Numbered from the stretch's first letter, positions 33,324 to 42,826 are shown. The stretch is 64,000 nt of DNA from Glaciimonas sp. PCH181 (GCF_003056055.1 NZ_PYFP01000001.1:682001-746000); one strand, 5' to 3'. Notes: generated by a model from the sequence alone, not told the origin. A program made the numbers and translations.

Positions 33324-35780
33324 ATGGGATCGGCGCTTCACCCGGTTGAAGATCGGATGACGAAAACACAGACGGCAGGCGAAGAAATACGGGTTCGCGG
33401 CCTGGTGCAGGGCGTCGGCTTTCGCCCGAACGTGTGGCGTCTGGCGTGCGAATGCAATCTGGTTGGTGAGGTACACAACGATAGCGATGGCGTTCTCATC
33501 CATGCTTGGGGTGAGCAGGCGATGCTCAATCAATTTGTGCAACGTATTAGCACAGAAGCACCACCGTTAGCGCACATCGTCGCGCTGGAACGGCGGCGAC
33601 TAACCGGGATTGCGCCTGCCGGACCGTTTCGCATCACCGCCAGCAGCAGGGGCAGGATTCGTACCGGGATAGTACCGGATGCGGCGGCTTGTGCGGCATG
33701 CATTGATGAGACCTTTAATCCTGCGCAACGGCGCTATCGCTATCCGTTCACCAATTGCACCCATTGCGGCCCGCGACTATCCATCGTGCAAGCGATTCCG
33801 TATGACCGCGACAATACCAGCATGGGCGAATTCGCGATGTGCGCAGACTGCCGTGCAGAATATACCGATCCATTGAATCGTCGCTTTCACGCGCAACCCA
33901 TCGCTTGTCCGCAATGTGGTCCTAGGGTCTGGCTAGTCACAAACGACGGTTCAATCGTGCTGCCCGAAGCGGGCGAAGATGCTATCGGTTGTGTGCAGCA
34001 TTTGCTGCTGGAAGGACAAATCGTCGCGATCAAAGGCTTGGGCGGCTTTCATCTGGCCTGCGATGCGACCAATGCTGAGGCGGTGTCGCGTCTGCGTAAA
34101 CGTAAACACCGCGACCATAAAGCGTTTGCGCTGATGGCCCGCGATCTCGCTATGGTAGAAAATTATTGCAAGCTTTCGGCAGGAGAGCGGAAGTTGCTGG
34201 CAAGTCCCGCTGCGCCCATCGTACTATGCGACGCATTGCACAATGTCAATAGTCTGCCAGAGGCGATTGCGCCGGGACTGACTACGTTAGGGTTTATGTT
34301 GCCCTACACGCCGCTGCATCACTTATTGATGGATGGGCTGGACCGGCCAATCGTACTTAGCAGCGGCAATTTGAGTGACGAGCCGCAATGCACGACCAAT
34401 CAGGATGCGCAACAGCGACTGGCCGGGATCGCCGATTACTTGTTGCTGCATGATCGCGATATCGTTAATCGGCTCGATGATTCTGTCGTGCGATTCATGG
34501 ACGGTACGCCGCATTTACTGCGTCGGGCGCGTGGCTATGCGCCAGCACCGCTGCCGTTGCCGCCCGGATTTAAAGCAGCGCCGCCGATTTTGGCGATGGG
34601 CGGAGCGCTAAAAAACACGTTTTGTCTGATTGCAGAAGGACAAGCAATCCTCTCGCCGCATCAAGGCGATCTGGAGGATGCCGCCACGCAACGCGACTAT
34701 GGGCGCAATTTGGCGCTGTTTCGACATTTGTACGAGCACGGACCAAAAATGATCGCCGTCGATAACCATCCGGATTATGCCTCGACCAGACGCGGCCTGA
34801 GATTGGCTGAGCAAGATGGTTTACCCATCGCATGGATTCAGCATCATCACGCCCATGTCGCAAGTTGCCTTGCAGAAAACGGGCAAGCACTGAATGCACC
34901 GCCGGTGCTGGGAATCGTGCTCGACGGGATGGGAATGGGCGAAGAAAACGAACTCTGGGGCGGTGAATTTCTGCTGGCCGACTATCGCGCTTTCCGTCGA
35001 TTGGCACGCTTCAAGCCGATAGCGTTGATCGGTGGCGAAAAGGCGATGCACGAGCCTTGGCGTTGTACCTACGCGCATTTGGCGGTGGCAATTGGCTGGC
35101 CAGCAATCCGCGATACTTACGGCGATCTGGCATTAACGCGATTTATGGAAAGTAAGCCGCTAGCAACTTTAGACGCCATGCTGGCGCACGGAATCAATTG
35201 TCCTGTTGCCAGTTCCTGCGGAAGATTATTCGATGCAGTCGCGGGCGCGATAGACGTCTGTCGCGAGCGAACCAGCTACGAAGGGCAAGCTGCCATTGCG
35301 CTGGAAGGGTTGGCAACCAACGTAGCGCGGCAATGGGCAGACAATGCTGCGGCCTATCCCTTTGCCCTGACTGGCGATGGCGATGGCGATGGCGAAGCAA
35401 TCATGGAAATCGACCCTGCGTCGATGTGGCAAGCGCTGCTGCGCGATCTTGCCGATCACACGGCGGCAGGAATTATCGCGGCACGTTTTCACTTTGGGTT
35501 AGCAAAGGCCGTCGTGGATACGGCACGACGATGCGCTGCATCGGTCGGTCCCCGGTCGGTTGGGCCGACTACGGTTGCCCTTTCCGGCGGCGTATTTCAA
35601 AACCGCATCCTGTTTGAACAAGTTGCGCTTGGACTTCGGGTACATGGATTTACGGTCCTTAGCCAGCAGCAGGTTCCCGCTAACGATGGCGGCTTATCGC
35701 TGGGGCAGGCAGCAATTGCAGCGGCTCGGGCGATTGACGTTTCTCATAGGATGCACAACGGAGGCAAGCCATGTGCTTAG
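33324..35780 (+). CDS. hypF: Carbamoyltransferase HypF
   Basis: An 818-residue protein with the full HypF order: acylphosphatase domain (VRGLVQGVGFRPNVWRLA, residues about 28-45), two zinc fingers (CAACIDETFNP with CTHCGPR; CADCRAEY with CPQCGPR), a YrdC-like domain (IVAIKGLGGFHLACDATN) and a Kae1-like domain (HHHAHVASCLAENG; ALSGGVFQNRILFE). It makes the thiocarboxamide on HypE from carbamoyl phosphate, the source of the cyanide ligands of the Fe atom. ATG follows AGGAGACGCAA. A (GATGGC)n stretch near 35378-35396 encodes a short GDGDGDG run that is unusual in HypF. Confidence 0.95.
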   Translation: MGSALHPVEDRMTKTQTAGEEIRVRGLVQGVGFRPNVWRLACECNLVGEVHNDSDGVLIHAWGEQAMLNQFVQRISTEAPPLAHIVALERRRLTGIAPAGPFRITASSRGRIRTGIVPDAAACAACIDETFNPAQRRYRYPFTNCTHCGPRLSIVQAIPYDRDNTSMGEFAMCADCRAEYTDPLNRRFHAQPIACPQCGPRVWLVTNDGSIVLPEAGEDAIGCVQHLLLEGQIVAIKGLGGFHLACDATNAEAVSRLRKRKHRDHKAFALMARDLAMVENYCKLSAGERKLLASPAAPIVLCDALHNVNSLPEAIAPGLTTLGFMLPYTPLHHLLMDGLDRPIVLSSGNLSDEPQCTTNQDAQQRLAGIADYLLLHDRDIVNRLDDSVVRFMDGTPHLLRRARGYAPAPLPLPPGFKAAPPILAMGGALKNTFCLIAEGQAILSPHQGDLEDAATQRDYGRNLALFRHLYEHGPKMIAVDNHPDYASTRRGLRLAEQDGLPIAWIQHHHAHVASCLAENGQALNAPPVLGIVLDGMGMGEENELWGGEFLLADYRAFRRLARFKPIALIGGEKAMHEPWRCTYAHLAVAIGWPAIRDTYGDLALTRFMESKPLATLDAMLAHGINCPVASSCGRLFDAVAGAIDVCRERTSYEGQAAIALEGLATNVARQWADNAAAYPFALTGDGDGDGEAIMEIDPASMWQALLRDLADHTAAGIIAARFHFGLAKAVVDTARRCAASVGPRSVGPTTVALSGGVFQNRILFEQVALGLRVHGFTVLSQQQVPANDGGLSLGQAAIAAARAIDVSHRMHNGGKPCA

Positions 35781-36052
35781 GTATCCCGGGCCAGATCGTG
35801 GAGATCATCGATGCCGAAAACTATCTGGCGACCGTCCAGATCGCAGGCGTGCGGCGGACGATCAATATTGTATGCGTGGTCGATGATACGCATCCGGCGT
35901 CAGAATGCGTTGGCGACTGGGTATTGGTGCATGTCGGTTTCGCCATGAGTCGTATCGATGAAATTGAGGCGGCCAAGACGCTGGCGTTGCTCAATGAATT
36001 GGGCGAAATGCAGCTGGAAATGCAAGCTATGCAGGTTAGCGGGATGCAGTAG
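35771..36052 (+). CDS. hypC: Hydrogenase assembly chaperone HypC
   Basis: A 93-residue HypC/HupF protein with the essential N-terminal MCLGIPGQIVEI (Cys-2 binds the Fe(CN)2CO unit) and VGDWVLVHVGFAMSRIDE. It moves the iron centre from the HypCD complex to the large subunit. The start lies 10 bases inside hypF. The Met-rich tail (EMQLEMQAMQVSGMQ) is species-specific. Confidence 0.95.
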   Translation: MCLGIPGQIVEIIDAENYLATVQIAGVRRTINIVCVVDDTHPASECVGDWVLVHVGFAMSRIDEIEAAKTLALLNELGEMQLEMQAMQVSGMQ

Positions 36053-36088
36053 ATGCATACCCCTCGCTAGCTAAAAAGGAGAATTGTG

Positions 36089-36775
36089 ATGTCCGATGAA
36101 GCGCTTAAATCCTTATATCCGTTCTTGCACGGCGCCAAGCATGATGTGCAAGGACTGGATACGGCATTGCTGGAATCGGTCAAGCAAAAGGCAGCGCACA
36201 GTATCGACACCAAATATCGCTTCTTTGAGGAAAATGGCACGCAGGTGGTGGCAGTGGCGCGGGCGATTGCGCGCACTTATTTGCAAGGCGGACGCTTATA
36301 CACCATGGGCAACGGCGGCTCTAGCTGTGACGCGGCGCATATCGCGGTAGAATTTTTACACCCGGTCACCGCCGGACGGCCAGCGCTGGCGGCCATCAAT
36401 CTGGTCGCCGATACAGCGATGATGACTGCGGTCGGGAATGATGTCGGCTATAACCATATTTTCGTGCGCCAGATCATTGCGTTGGGCCGCCGTGACGATA
36501 CCGTAATCGGTGTTTCTACCAGCGGCAATTCGGCTAATCTGCTGGCTGCTTTCATTAGGGCCAAAGAAATGGGCATGACCACGATTGGACTGGCCGGGAT
36601 GGATGGCGGACGAATGGCCATCAGCCGCGATGTGGATTACTGCCTGACGGTGCGCACTGACAGCATCCATCGAATTCAGGAAACCCATGTTGCCATCTAC
36701 CATATCCTCTGGGATTTGGTGCATACACTGCTGGCAGATGAGCGCGGCGGCCTTGCCAAGGGGGCGCAGCCATGA
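36089..36775 (+). CDS. SIS-domain sugar-phosphate isomerase-like protein (GmhA-like) within the hyp operon
   Basis: A 228-residue SIS protein close to phosphoheptose isomerase GmhA. The phosphate loop GNGGSSCDAAHIAVEFLHP near residue 76, VSTSGNSANLLAAFI near residue 136, and QETHVAIYHILWDLVH near the C-terminus keep the His/Glu residues that bind zinc and act in catalysis in GmhA. ATG 36089 (AAGGAG seven bases upstream) is preferred over GTG 36086. The stop overlaps the hypD start (ATGA). Position between hypC and hypD, with no heptose genes nearby, suggests a role in hydrogenase maturation, possibly supplying a metabolite for a ligand of the Fe centre. That role is inferred. Confidence 0.85.
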   Translation: MSDEALKSLYPFLHGAKHDVQGLDTALLESVKQKAAHSIDTKYRFFEENGTQVVAVARAIARTYLQGGRLYTMGNGGSSCDAAHIAVEFLHPVTAGRPALAAINLVADTAMMTAVGNDVGYNHIFVRQIIALGRRDDTVIGVSTSGNSANLLAAFIRAKEMGMTTIGLAGMDGGRMAISRDVDYCLTVRTDSIHRIQETHVAIYHILWDLVHTLLADERGGLAKGAQP

Positions 36776-37950
36776 AATATGTCGATGAATTCCGTGATCC
36801 GATCAAAGCCAAAATTCTGCTCGATGAGATCACGCAGCTGATCAAAAAAATCGATGTTTGCCAACGGCGGCCATTGAAATTGATGGAGGTTTGCGGCGGT
36901 CATACGCACTCGATATTCAAGTATGGTGTAGAGACGATGCTGCCGGACGCCATCGAATTTATCCATGGACCGGGATGCCCGGTCTGCGTGCTGCCGATGG
37001 GGCGGATCGACGATTGCATTGCACTGGCACAGCATCCGCAGGTGATATTGACGACGTTCGGCGATGCCATGCGGGTGCCCGGTTCCGAGAAAAACCTATT
37101 GCAGGCCAAGGCCGATGGCGCGGATGTGCGGATGGTGTATTCACCGATAGACGCGTTAAAGCTGGCGCGCGAGCATCCGGATCGAGAGGTAATTTTCTTC
37201 GGGCTTGGCTTTGAAACGACGATGCCAAGTACCGCGCTGACGGTGTTGCAAGCAGAGCGCGAGGGGCTTAAAAATTTCTCGCTGTTCTGCAATCACATCA
37301 CCATCATTCCTACTATTAAAGCGATTCTGGATTCGCCCGAATTGACGCTGGATGGATTTTTGGGGCCGGGACACGTCAGTATGGTGATTGGGAGTCGTCC
37401 GTATGCCTTTATCGCCCAACACTATCGCAAGCCGATTGTGATCGCCGGTTTTGAACCGCTGGATATCTTGCAATCGGTATGGATGGTACTTAAACAATTG
37501 GCTGAAGGTCGTTGCGAAGTAGAAAATCAATATCAGCGCATCGTTCCCGAGGACGGCAACCATCCGGCGTTGGCGGCGGTAAATCAGGTTTATGAACTGC
37601 GCGAGTTTTTTGAATGGCGCGGACTGGGTTCTATCGACCATTCCGGCGTACGCATGCGCGAGCGCTATGCGCGTTTCGATGCGGAGCGTAGATTTTCGGT
37701 GCCGAATCTGAAGATCGCCGACCCCAAGTCTTGCCAATGCGGCGAGGTGCTAAAGGGTGTCATCAAACCGTGGGAATGCAAAGTTTTCGGACGCGCCTGC
37801 AAACCGGAAACGCCGTTGGGCGCGCTAATGGTGTCGTCAGAAGGTGCTTGCGCAGCCGTCTATAACTATGGCGGCGTGGAAGTCGCTCGCTTAATCCGCA
37901 GACGTGCCGACGAACCCGAATCGCCAGAAGTGGCAAAGGCGAATGTATGA
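36772..37950 (+). CDS. hypD: Hydrogenase formation protein HypD
   Basis: A 392-residue HypD. It shows LMEVCGGHTHSIFKYG near residue 32, the redox/Fe-binding GPGCPVCVLPMGRIDD near residue 64, CNHITIIPTIKAIL and the [4Fe-4S] Cys set near the C-terminus (CQCGEVLKGVIKPWECKVFG, then ACKPETPLG). Together with HypC it carries the Fe centre while CN and CO ligands are added. Four-base overlaps at both ends show tight coupling with the SIS gene and hypE. Confidence 0.95.
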   Translation: MKYVDEFRDPIKAKILLDEITQLIKKIDVCQRRPLKLMEVCGGHTHSIFKYGVETMLPDAIEFIHGPGCPVCVLPMGRIDDCIALAQHPQVILTTFGDAMRVPGSEKNLLQAKADGADVRMVYSPIDALKLAREHPDREVIFFGLGFETTMPSTALTVLQAEREGLKNFSLFCNHITIIPTIKAILDSPELTLDGFLGPGHVSMVIGSRPYAFIAQHYRKPIVIAGFEPLDILQSVWMVLKQLAEGRCEVENQYQRIVPEDGNHPALAAVNQVYELREFFEWRGLGSIDHSGVRMRERYARFDAERRFSVPNLKIADPKSCQCGEVLKGVIKPWECKVFGRACKPETPLGALMVSSEGACAAVYNYGGVEVARLIRRRADEPESPEVAKANV

Positions 37951-39059
37951 ACGACCCAATTGAACCGACGCGTTTGGCAGAGGCCGCGCTAGACGCAACG
38001 GGCACGACGCCATTTTTTTGCCGCTCCAGCAGGCTACGCGATACCCGTATCACGTTATCGCACGGCAGCGGTGGCAAGGCGATGCGCGATTTGATCGAGG
38101 ATGTATTCGTCTCTTGCTTCGATAATCCGGCGCTGGCCCCACTGGAAGATCAGGCGCGTTTTGCGTTAAGCGGCTTGCTTGCGCATGGAGATCGGCTGGC
38201 TTTCACGACTGACTCCTATGTAGTCGATCCATTATTCTTCCCCGGCGGTGATATCGGTACGCTGGCCGTCAACGGCACTGTCAATGATCTTGCTGTCAGC
38301 GGGGCGCGACCTTTGTATTTGAGTTGCGGGGTAATTCTGGAAGAAGGCCTGAATATCGACACGCTGCGTCGGGTGGCGCGTTCAATGGCCAGCGCCGCAG
38401 CGGCAGCAGGAGTAGCAATCGTCACCGGCGATACCAAGGTCGTGCATCGTGGCGCAGCCGACAAATTATTCATTAATACTGCCGGTATCGGGGTCATCCC
38501 GCAGGGGACAAATATCAACTCACGTCGCGCCCAACCCGGCGATATTGTGCTGGTCAATGGCACCATCGGCGATCATGGCGCCGCCATTCTGGCTGTGCGC
38601 CAGGATTTGGCATTGGACACGTCCATCGAAAGCGACTGCCAACCCCTGAACAGCTTAATCGCAGCGATGTTGGCGGCCTGCCCGGATATACATTGCTTGC
38701 GCGATGCCACGCGAGGCGGTGTGGCGACGGTCTTGAAAGAGATCGCGGAGTCGGCATCGGTCTGCATCCGCTTTGAAGAAAGTCGGCTGCCGGTGCGGGA
38801 GCAAGTCAAGGGCGTGTGCGAAATACTGGGGCTTGATCCGTTATATATGGCGAACGAAGGCAAATTGGTGGCGGTGGTGCCGCGTGGTAGCGCCGATGCA
38901 GTATTGGCGGCCATGCGCAACCATCCGGCGGGACGCGATGCGGCAATGTTGGGCGAAGTGATCGCTGCACCGCAAGGCACTGTGTTATTGGTGACATTAT
39001 TTGGCGGCGAACGTATCGTCGATATGTTAGTCGGCGAACAGTTGCCGCGTATCTGTTGA
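37947..39059 (+). CDS. hypE: Hydrogenase expression/formation protein HypE
   Basis: A 370-residue PurM-type ATPase. LSHGSGGKAMRDLIEDVF near residue 35 and the C-terminus LPRIC (Cys is the site of carbamoylation and dehydration to thiocyanate) are diagnostic. DSYVVDPLFFPGGDIGTLAV and TRGGVATVLKEIAE complete the family pattern. It passes cyanide to the HypCD iron. A run of about 30 residues before the conserved core is longer than usual. Confidence 0.95.
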   Translation: MNDPIEPTRLAEAALDATGTTPFFCRSSRLRDTRITLSHGSGGKAMRDLIEDVFVSCFDNPALAPLEDQARFALSGLLAHGDRLAFTTDSYVVDPLFFPGGDIGTLAVNGTVNDLAVSGARPLYLSCGVILEEGLNIDTLRRVARSMASAAAAAGVAIVTGDTKVVHRGAADKLFINTAGIGVIPQGTNINSRRAQPGDIVLVNGTIGDHGAAILAVRQDLALDTSIESDCQPLNSLIAAMLAACPDIHCLRDATRGGVATVLKEIAESASVCIRFEESRLPVREQVKGVCEILGLDPLYMANEGKLVAVVPRGSADAVLAAMRNHPAGRDAAMLGEVIAAPQGTVLLVTLFGGERIVDMLVGEQLPRIC

Positions 39060-39080
39060 CTGTCATTGCGGAGCATTGCC

Positions 39081-39410
39081 ATGCACGAACTAGGCATCAC
39101 CCAGAGCATCGTGGAAATCTGCGCCGAGCGTGCGGCGGGTGCAAAAGTGCTGAGGGTGACGTTGGAAATCGGCCATCTCACCGCGATCATGCCGGAGGCG
39201 ATTCGATTCTGTTTTGATGTATGTACGGAGGGCACTGCGCTAAAGGGTGCAACGCTGGACATCGTTGACGTTGCTGGGCGAGGCCGTTGCCGCGCATGTC
39301 TGCGTGAAATGGAGATGCATGACTTTCTGGTGCGTTGCGACTGTGGTTCGATTGAGATTGATTGCATTGCCGGTGAAGGGCTCAGGATCAAAGAAATGGA
39401 GGTGGTGTGA
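39081..39410 (+). CDS. hypA: Hydrogenase nickel incorporation protein HypA
   Basis: A 109-residue nickel chaperone. ATG 39081 (GCGGAGC upstream) gives the invariant MHELGITQSIVEI with His-2 as nickel ligand; the longer frame to 39066 would bury it. The zinc loop has Cys-x2-Cys (RCRACLREM) and Cys-x-Cys (RCDCGS), a spacing found in HypA proteins of this operon type. The stop overlaps the hypB start. Confidence 0.93.
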   Translation: MHELGITQSIVEICAERAAGAKVLRVTLEIGHLTAIMPEAIRFCFDVCTEGTALKGATLDIVDVAGRGRCRACLREMEMHDFLVRCDCGSIEIDCIAGEGLRIKEMEVV

Positions 39411-40261
39411 TGTGTACAACCTGCGGATGCTCTGACACGGATGGTGTAACGATTACCGACGCGGCATCCGGTGAACAGCGGGCTTTGCATCAAACGGCGC
39501 AAGATCATGGACATGCGTATGTCGCTGTGCCTGCGCATGGGCACTTGCATACCGGGCCGCATTCGCACGTGCACCCACATTCTCACGAACACAGCACCAT
39601 TGTTAGTCTGGAACAAGATATTCTCGCCAAAAATCGCCTTATCGCAGAGCGTAATCGCGGTTGGTTTGCCGGACGTGGAATTCTGGCGCTGAATCTTGTC
39701 AGCTCACCGGGGTCAGGAAAAACGACGCTGCTTGAACGCACGCTACGCGATCTGAATGGTGAGTTTTCGCTGCATGTTATCGAAGGGGATCAGGCGACTA
39801 GTAATGATGCTGAACGCCTGCGCGCTACCGGCTGTCCGACGATTCAGATCAATACCGGGACTGGCTGTCATCTTGACGCAGAGATGCTGGCGCACGGTTT
39901 GCAAGAACTGAATCCTCCCCCGGGCGCAATAGTAATGATAGAAAACGTCGGTAATTTAGTATGTCCGGCGCTGTTCGATCTGGGCGAACAGGCAAAGGTG
40001 GTCATTTTGTCGGTGACCGAAGGTGAAGATAAACCGATCAAATATCCGCATATGTTCCGGGCTAGTCAGGTAATGCTGCTCAATAAGATTGATCTTTTAC
40101 CTTATCTTCGGTTCGATGTGGCGCGCTGCATTGCCTACGCCCGACAGGTGAATCCGGCGCTTGAAGTATTTCAGTTATCGGCCCAAACCGGGGAGGGCAT
40201 GGCTGGCTGGTATGACTGGCTGCACAGCCGCGTTAGCGTGACAACAGGAGCTGTGCAATGA
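39410..40261 (+). CDS. hypB: Hydrogenase nickel incorporation GTPase HypB
   Basis: A 283-residue GTPase. The N-terminal high-affinity nickel motif CTTCGC (residues 2-7) is followed by a His-rich stretch of about 30 residues (HGHAYVAVPAHGHLHTGPHS and more) that can store nickel. The G1 loop is SSPGSGKTTLLE, the metal-binding G-domain site lies around GCHLDAEML, and NKIDLLPY gives guanine specificity. It loads nickel into the large subunit with HypA. ATG 39410 overlaps the hypA stop; GTG 39407 is an alternative. Confidence 0.95.
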   Translation: MCTTCGCSDTDGVTITDAASGEQRALHQTAQDHGHAYVAVPAHGHLHTGPHSHVHPHSHEHSTIVSLEQDILAKNRLIAERNRGWFAGRGILALNLVSSPGSGKTTLLERTLRDLNGEFSLHVIEGDQATSNDAERLRATGCPTIQINTGTGCHLDAEMLAHGLQELNPPPGAIVMIENVGNLVCPALFDLGEQAKVVILSVTEGEDKPIKYPHMFRASQVMLLNKIDLLPYLRFDVARCIAYARQVNPALEVFQLSAQTGEGMAGWYDWLHSRVSVTTGAVQ

Positions 40262-40356
40262 CGATGCAATACAGTAATTAACTGGCCGTCTTAACGTTGA
40301 TTTAAGCAGATGATTGAAGTTTTCCTACTTACATAATAAAAATTACGGAGGCCGTG

Positions 40357-41466
40357 ATGGGCCGTTTACTTCCGGCGGTGGTTAAGTTACTTAACGATGC
40401 ATCGGCCGATGTAAAAGGGAAAGTCATCGGCATGTACGCTCTTTTGCTGGTGCTAAATTTCGGCGCATGGGCATGGGCTTTCATTGCCTTCCGCGACTAT
40501 CCATTATTGATGGGCACTGCATTTCTGGCATATAGCTTTGGCCTAAGACATGCCGTGGACGCCGACCATATCGCCGCGATAGACAACGTGACCCGTAAGC
40601 TGATGCAGGAAGGCAAACGACCCGTTGCAGTCGGCTTTATGTTTTCGTTGGGGCATTCGACAGTCGTGATTCTGGCCTGCGTCGCGATTGCGGTCACCGC
40701 TTTGGTACTCAAGCAGCAGATGGATGCCGTCAAGGAAATTGGCGGCATGATCGGGACGACAGTCTCCGCGATCTTTTTGCTCATCATTGCATTGATCAAT
40801 CTGATCGTGCTGCATGCGATTTATCGGGCATTCCAACGCGTCCGGGCAGGGCAACCCTACGTTGAGGAGGATTTCAATTTACTGCTGGCAAATCGTGGCT
40901 TCCTTGCGCGGATCTTCCGGCGGATGTTTAAGATCATCAGCAAAAGCTGGCATATGTACCCGCTAGGCTTGCTCTTTGGATTGGGGTTCGACACCGCTAC
41001 CGAGATAGCGCTGCTGGGGATTTCGGCAACCGAGGCTTCGAAAGGTTTGCCAATCTGGTCAATTCTGATATTCCCGGCCCTGTTCACGGCAGGGATGTCA
41101 TTGATCGATACCACTGACAGTATCCTGATGCTGGGTGCATACGGATGGGCGTTTATCAAACCGATCCGTAAGCTCTACTACAACATGACGATTACTTTCG
41201 TTTCCGTCATCGTTGCGTTAGCCGTGGGCGGTATCGAGGCACTTGGGCTACTTGGCGACAAACTGCATCTGACAGGGGCGTTCTGGACAACGGTGGGCAG
41301 CCTCAACAACAACTTTGGCCTGATTGGCTATGTCATCGTCGGACTGTTTGTCTTTAGCTGGGGATTGTCTGCGGCGCTGTATCGCTGGCGCAGATTCGAC
41401 GACCTTGAACTCAAACCTTTAGTTGCAAGAGCGCAACTATCTGAAAACCATTCAGATAGGGCGTGA
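40357..41466 (+). CDS. hoxN: High-affinity nickel permease (HoxN/NiCoT family)
   Basis: A 369-residue membrane transporter with about eight helices. The NiCoT signature RHAVDADHIAAIDNVTRKL near residue 65 and the second motifs LGFDTATEIALLG and GMSLIDTTDSILM identify it. It takes up Ni2+ across the inner membrane to feed HypA/HypB. ATG 40357 follows ACGGAGGCCGTG; GTG 40354 is an alternative. It lies about 95 bases after hypB on the same strand, so it may be in the same transcript or have its own promoter. No nickel riboswitch-like structure is visible in the gap. Confidence 0.93.
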   Translation: MGRLLPAVVKLLNDASADVKGKVIGMYALLLVLNFGAWAWAFIAFRDYPLLMGTAFLAYSFGLRHAVDADHIAAIDNVTRKLMQEGKRPVAVGFMFSLGHSTVVILACVAIAVTALVLKQQMDAVKEIGGMIGTTVSAIFLLIIALINLIVLHAIYRAFQRVRAGQPYVEEDFNLLLANRGFLARIFRRMFKIISKSWHMYPLGLLFGLGFDTATEIALLGISATEASKGLPIWSILIFPALFTAGMSLIDTTDSILMLGAYGWAFIKPIRKLYYNMTITFVSVIVALAVGGIEALGLLGDKLHLTGAFWTTVGSLNNNFGLIGYVIVGLFVFSWGLSAALYRWRRFDDLELKPLVARAQLSENHSDRA

Positions 41467-41614
41467 ATTACCGCGACTGCGCTGATCCGGATGTGCGTCA
41501 AATTAGCATACCCAGCAGAGTTGTTTGCGTCAGCTCCCGACATCATGCATTTTTATCCTGAAATATCTCAATATTTCACATAATTTGTGCATATATGGCA
41601 TTTTTAAGCCCCAT

Positions 41615-41633
41615 AACGCACACATTGTGCGTT
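41615..41633. promoter_or_regulatory. 19-bp perfect palindromic operator upstream of hppD
   Basis: AACGCACA-CAT-TGTGCGTT is a perfect inverted repeat. It ends ten bases before a TATAAT box and so covers the -35 region. Lrp/AsnC proteins bind sites of this size, and such a regulator is encoded at the end of the cluster. Binding is inferred. Confidence 0.65.
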
Positions 41634-41643
41634 TTACGCGCAG

Positions 41644-41649
41644 TATAAT
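41644..41649 (+). promoter_or_regulatory. Probable -10 box of the hppD promoter
   Basis: A perfect TATAAT, 76 bases before the hppD start. No good -35 hexamer stands 16-18 bases upstream; that place is taken by the palindrome at 41615-41633, which fits an activator-dependent or regulated promoter. Confidence 0.55.
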
Positions 41650-41725
41650 TTTTTCATGCCGTCAACAATTCGTCAGTCGGATTGTTGCTTTCTATCCCTT
41701 TATCTTCACCAGCCAGGAACACACC

Positions 41726-42802
41726 ATGTCCGATCTTTTTGAAAATCCTATGGGTCTAATGGGATTCGAGTTTGTCGAATTTTCGTCCCCCACGCCAAAT
41801 GTACTTGAGCCGATATTCGAGATGATGGGCTTTACGCTGGTTGCGCGGCATCGTTCAAAAAATGTACTGTTGTATCGTCAAGGGCAGATCAATTTCATTA
41901 TTAACAACGAGCCGAACAGCATTGCTTCTTACTTCGCTGATGAGCATGGTCCAGCGGCTTGCGGCATGGCTTTTCGCGTGAAAGATGCACATAAAGCCTA
42001 TGCGCGGGCGTTAGAACTGGGTGCGCAACCGATTGATATTCCGACTGGGCCGATGGAATTACGTCTGCCAGCGATCAAAGGTATTGGCGGCGCGCCTTTG
42101 TATCTGATTGATCGCTTTGAAGAAGGTAAATCGATCTATGACATCGATTTTGAATTTATTGAGGGCGTTGATCCCCATCCAAAAGGTGCCGGGCTGACAT
42201 TAGTTGATCATTTGACCCATAACGTATATCGCGGACGGATGCGGCATTGGGCTGATTTTTACGAAAGACTATTCAATTTCCGTGAGATTCGCTATTTCGA
42301 TATCAAAGGCGAATATACCGGCCTGACTTCAAAGGCAATGTCCGCCCCGGATGGCAAAATTCGTATTCCGCTGAATGAAGAATCATCCAAGGGCGCAGGC
42401 CAAATCGAAGAATTTCTGATGCAATTCGGCGGCGAAGGGATTCAGCACATTGCCTTGTTTACCGATGATCTGATTACTACGCTGGATGCGTTAAAAGCTA
42501 CCGGTTTTCCGTTAATGGCTGCGCCTCCTGCATCTTATTACGAGATGCTGGAGGGACGTCTTCCCGGTCACGGCGAACCGGTTGACGCCTTACAGACCCG
42601 TGGGATTTTGCTCGATGGCGCAACGGATAAGGGCGACAAACGTCTGTTGCTACAAATTTTTTCTGCTCCGATGTTGGGTCCGGTATTTTTTGAATTTATC
42701 CAGCGCAAGGGCGATGAGGGCTTCGGTGAAGGCAACTTTAAAGCGCTGTTCGAATCATTGGAACGGGATCAGGTACGACGCGGCGTGCTGAACCCTGATT
42801 AA
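41726..42802 (+). CDS. hppD: 4-Hydroxyphenylpyruvate dioxygenase
   Basis: A 358-residue Fe(II) dioxygenase that turns 4-hydroxyphenylpyruvate into homogentisate. ATG 41726 gives the usual [19 protein letters not shown] opening; the open frame back to 41525 is untypical. Iron ligands are the His in [11 protein letters not shown], the His in [14 protein letters not shown] and the Glu in [13 protein letters not shown]. It is the first gene of the Phe/Tyr catabolic set; hmgA and fumarylacetoacetase are not in the window. Confidence 0.95.
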   Translation: MSDLFENPMGLMGFEFVEFSSPTPNVLEPIFEMMGFTLVARHRSKNVLLYRQGQINFIINNEPNSIASYFADEHGPAACGMAFRVKDAHKAYARALELGAQPIDIPTGPMELRLPAIKGIGGAPLYLIDRFEEGKSIYDIDFEFIEGVDPHPKGAGLTLVDHLTHNVYRGRMRHWADFYERLFNFREIRYFDIKGEYTGLTSKAMSAPDGKIRIPLNEESSKGAGQIEEFLMQFGGEGIQHIALFTDDLITTLDALKATGFPLMAAPPASYYEMLEGRLPGHGEPVDALQTRGILLDGATDKGDKRLLLQIFSAPMLGPVFFEFIQRKGDEGFGEGNFKALFESLERDQVRRGVLNPD

Positions 42803-42826
42803 TAAATTTGTTTTGAGGAGCCCCCA

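Noticed and set aside
38573..39616. A 347-residue minus-strand frame opposite hypE and hypA
   Set aside because: It is antisense to two well-conserved genes, is rich in Arg, Ser, Pro and Met, has no domain and no ribosome-binding site.
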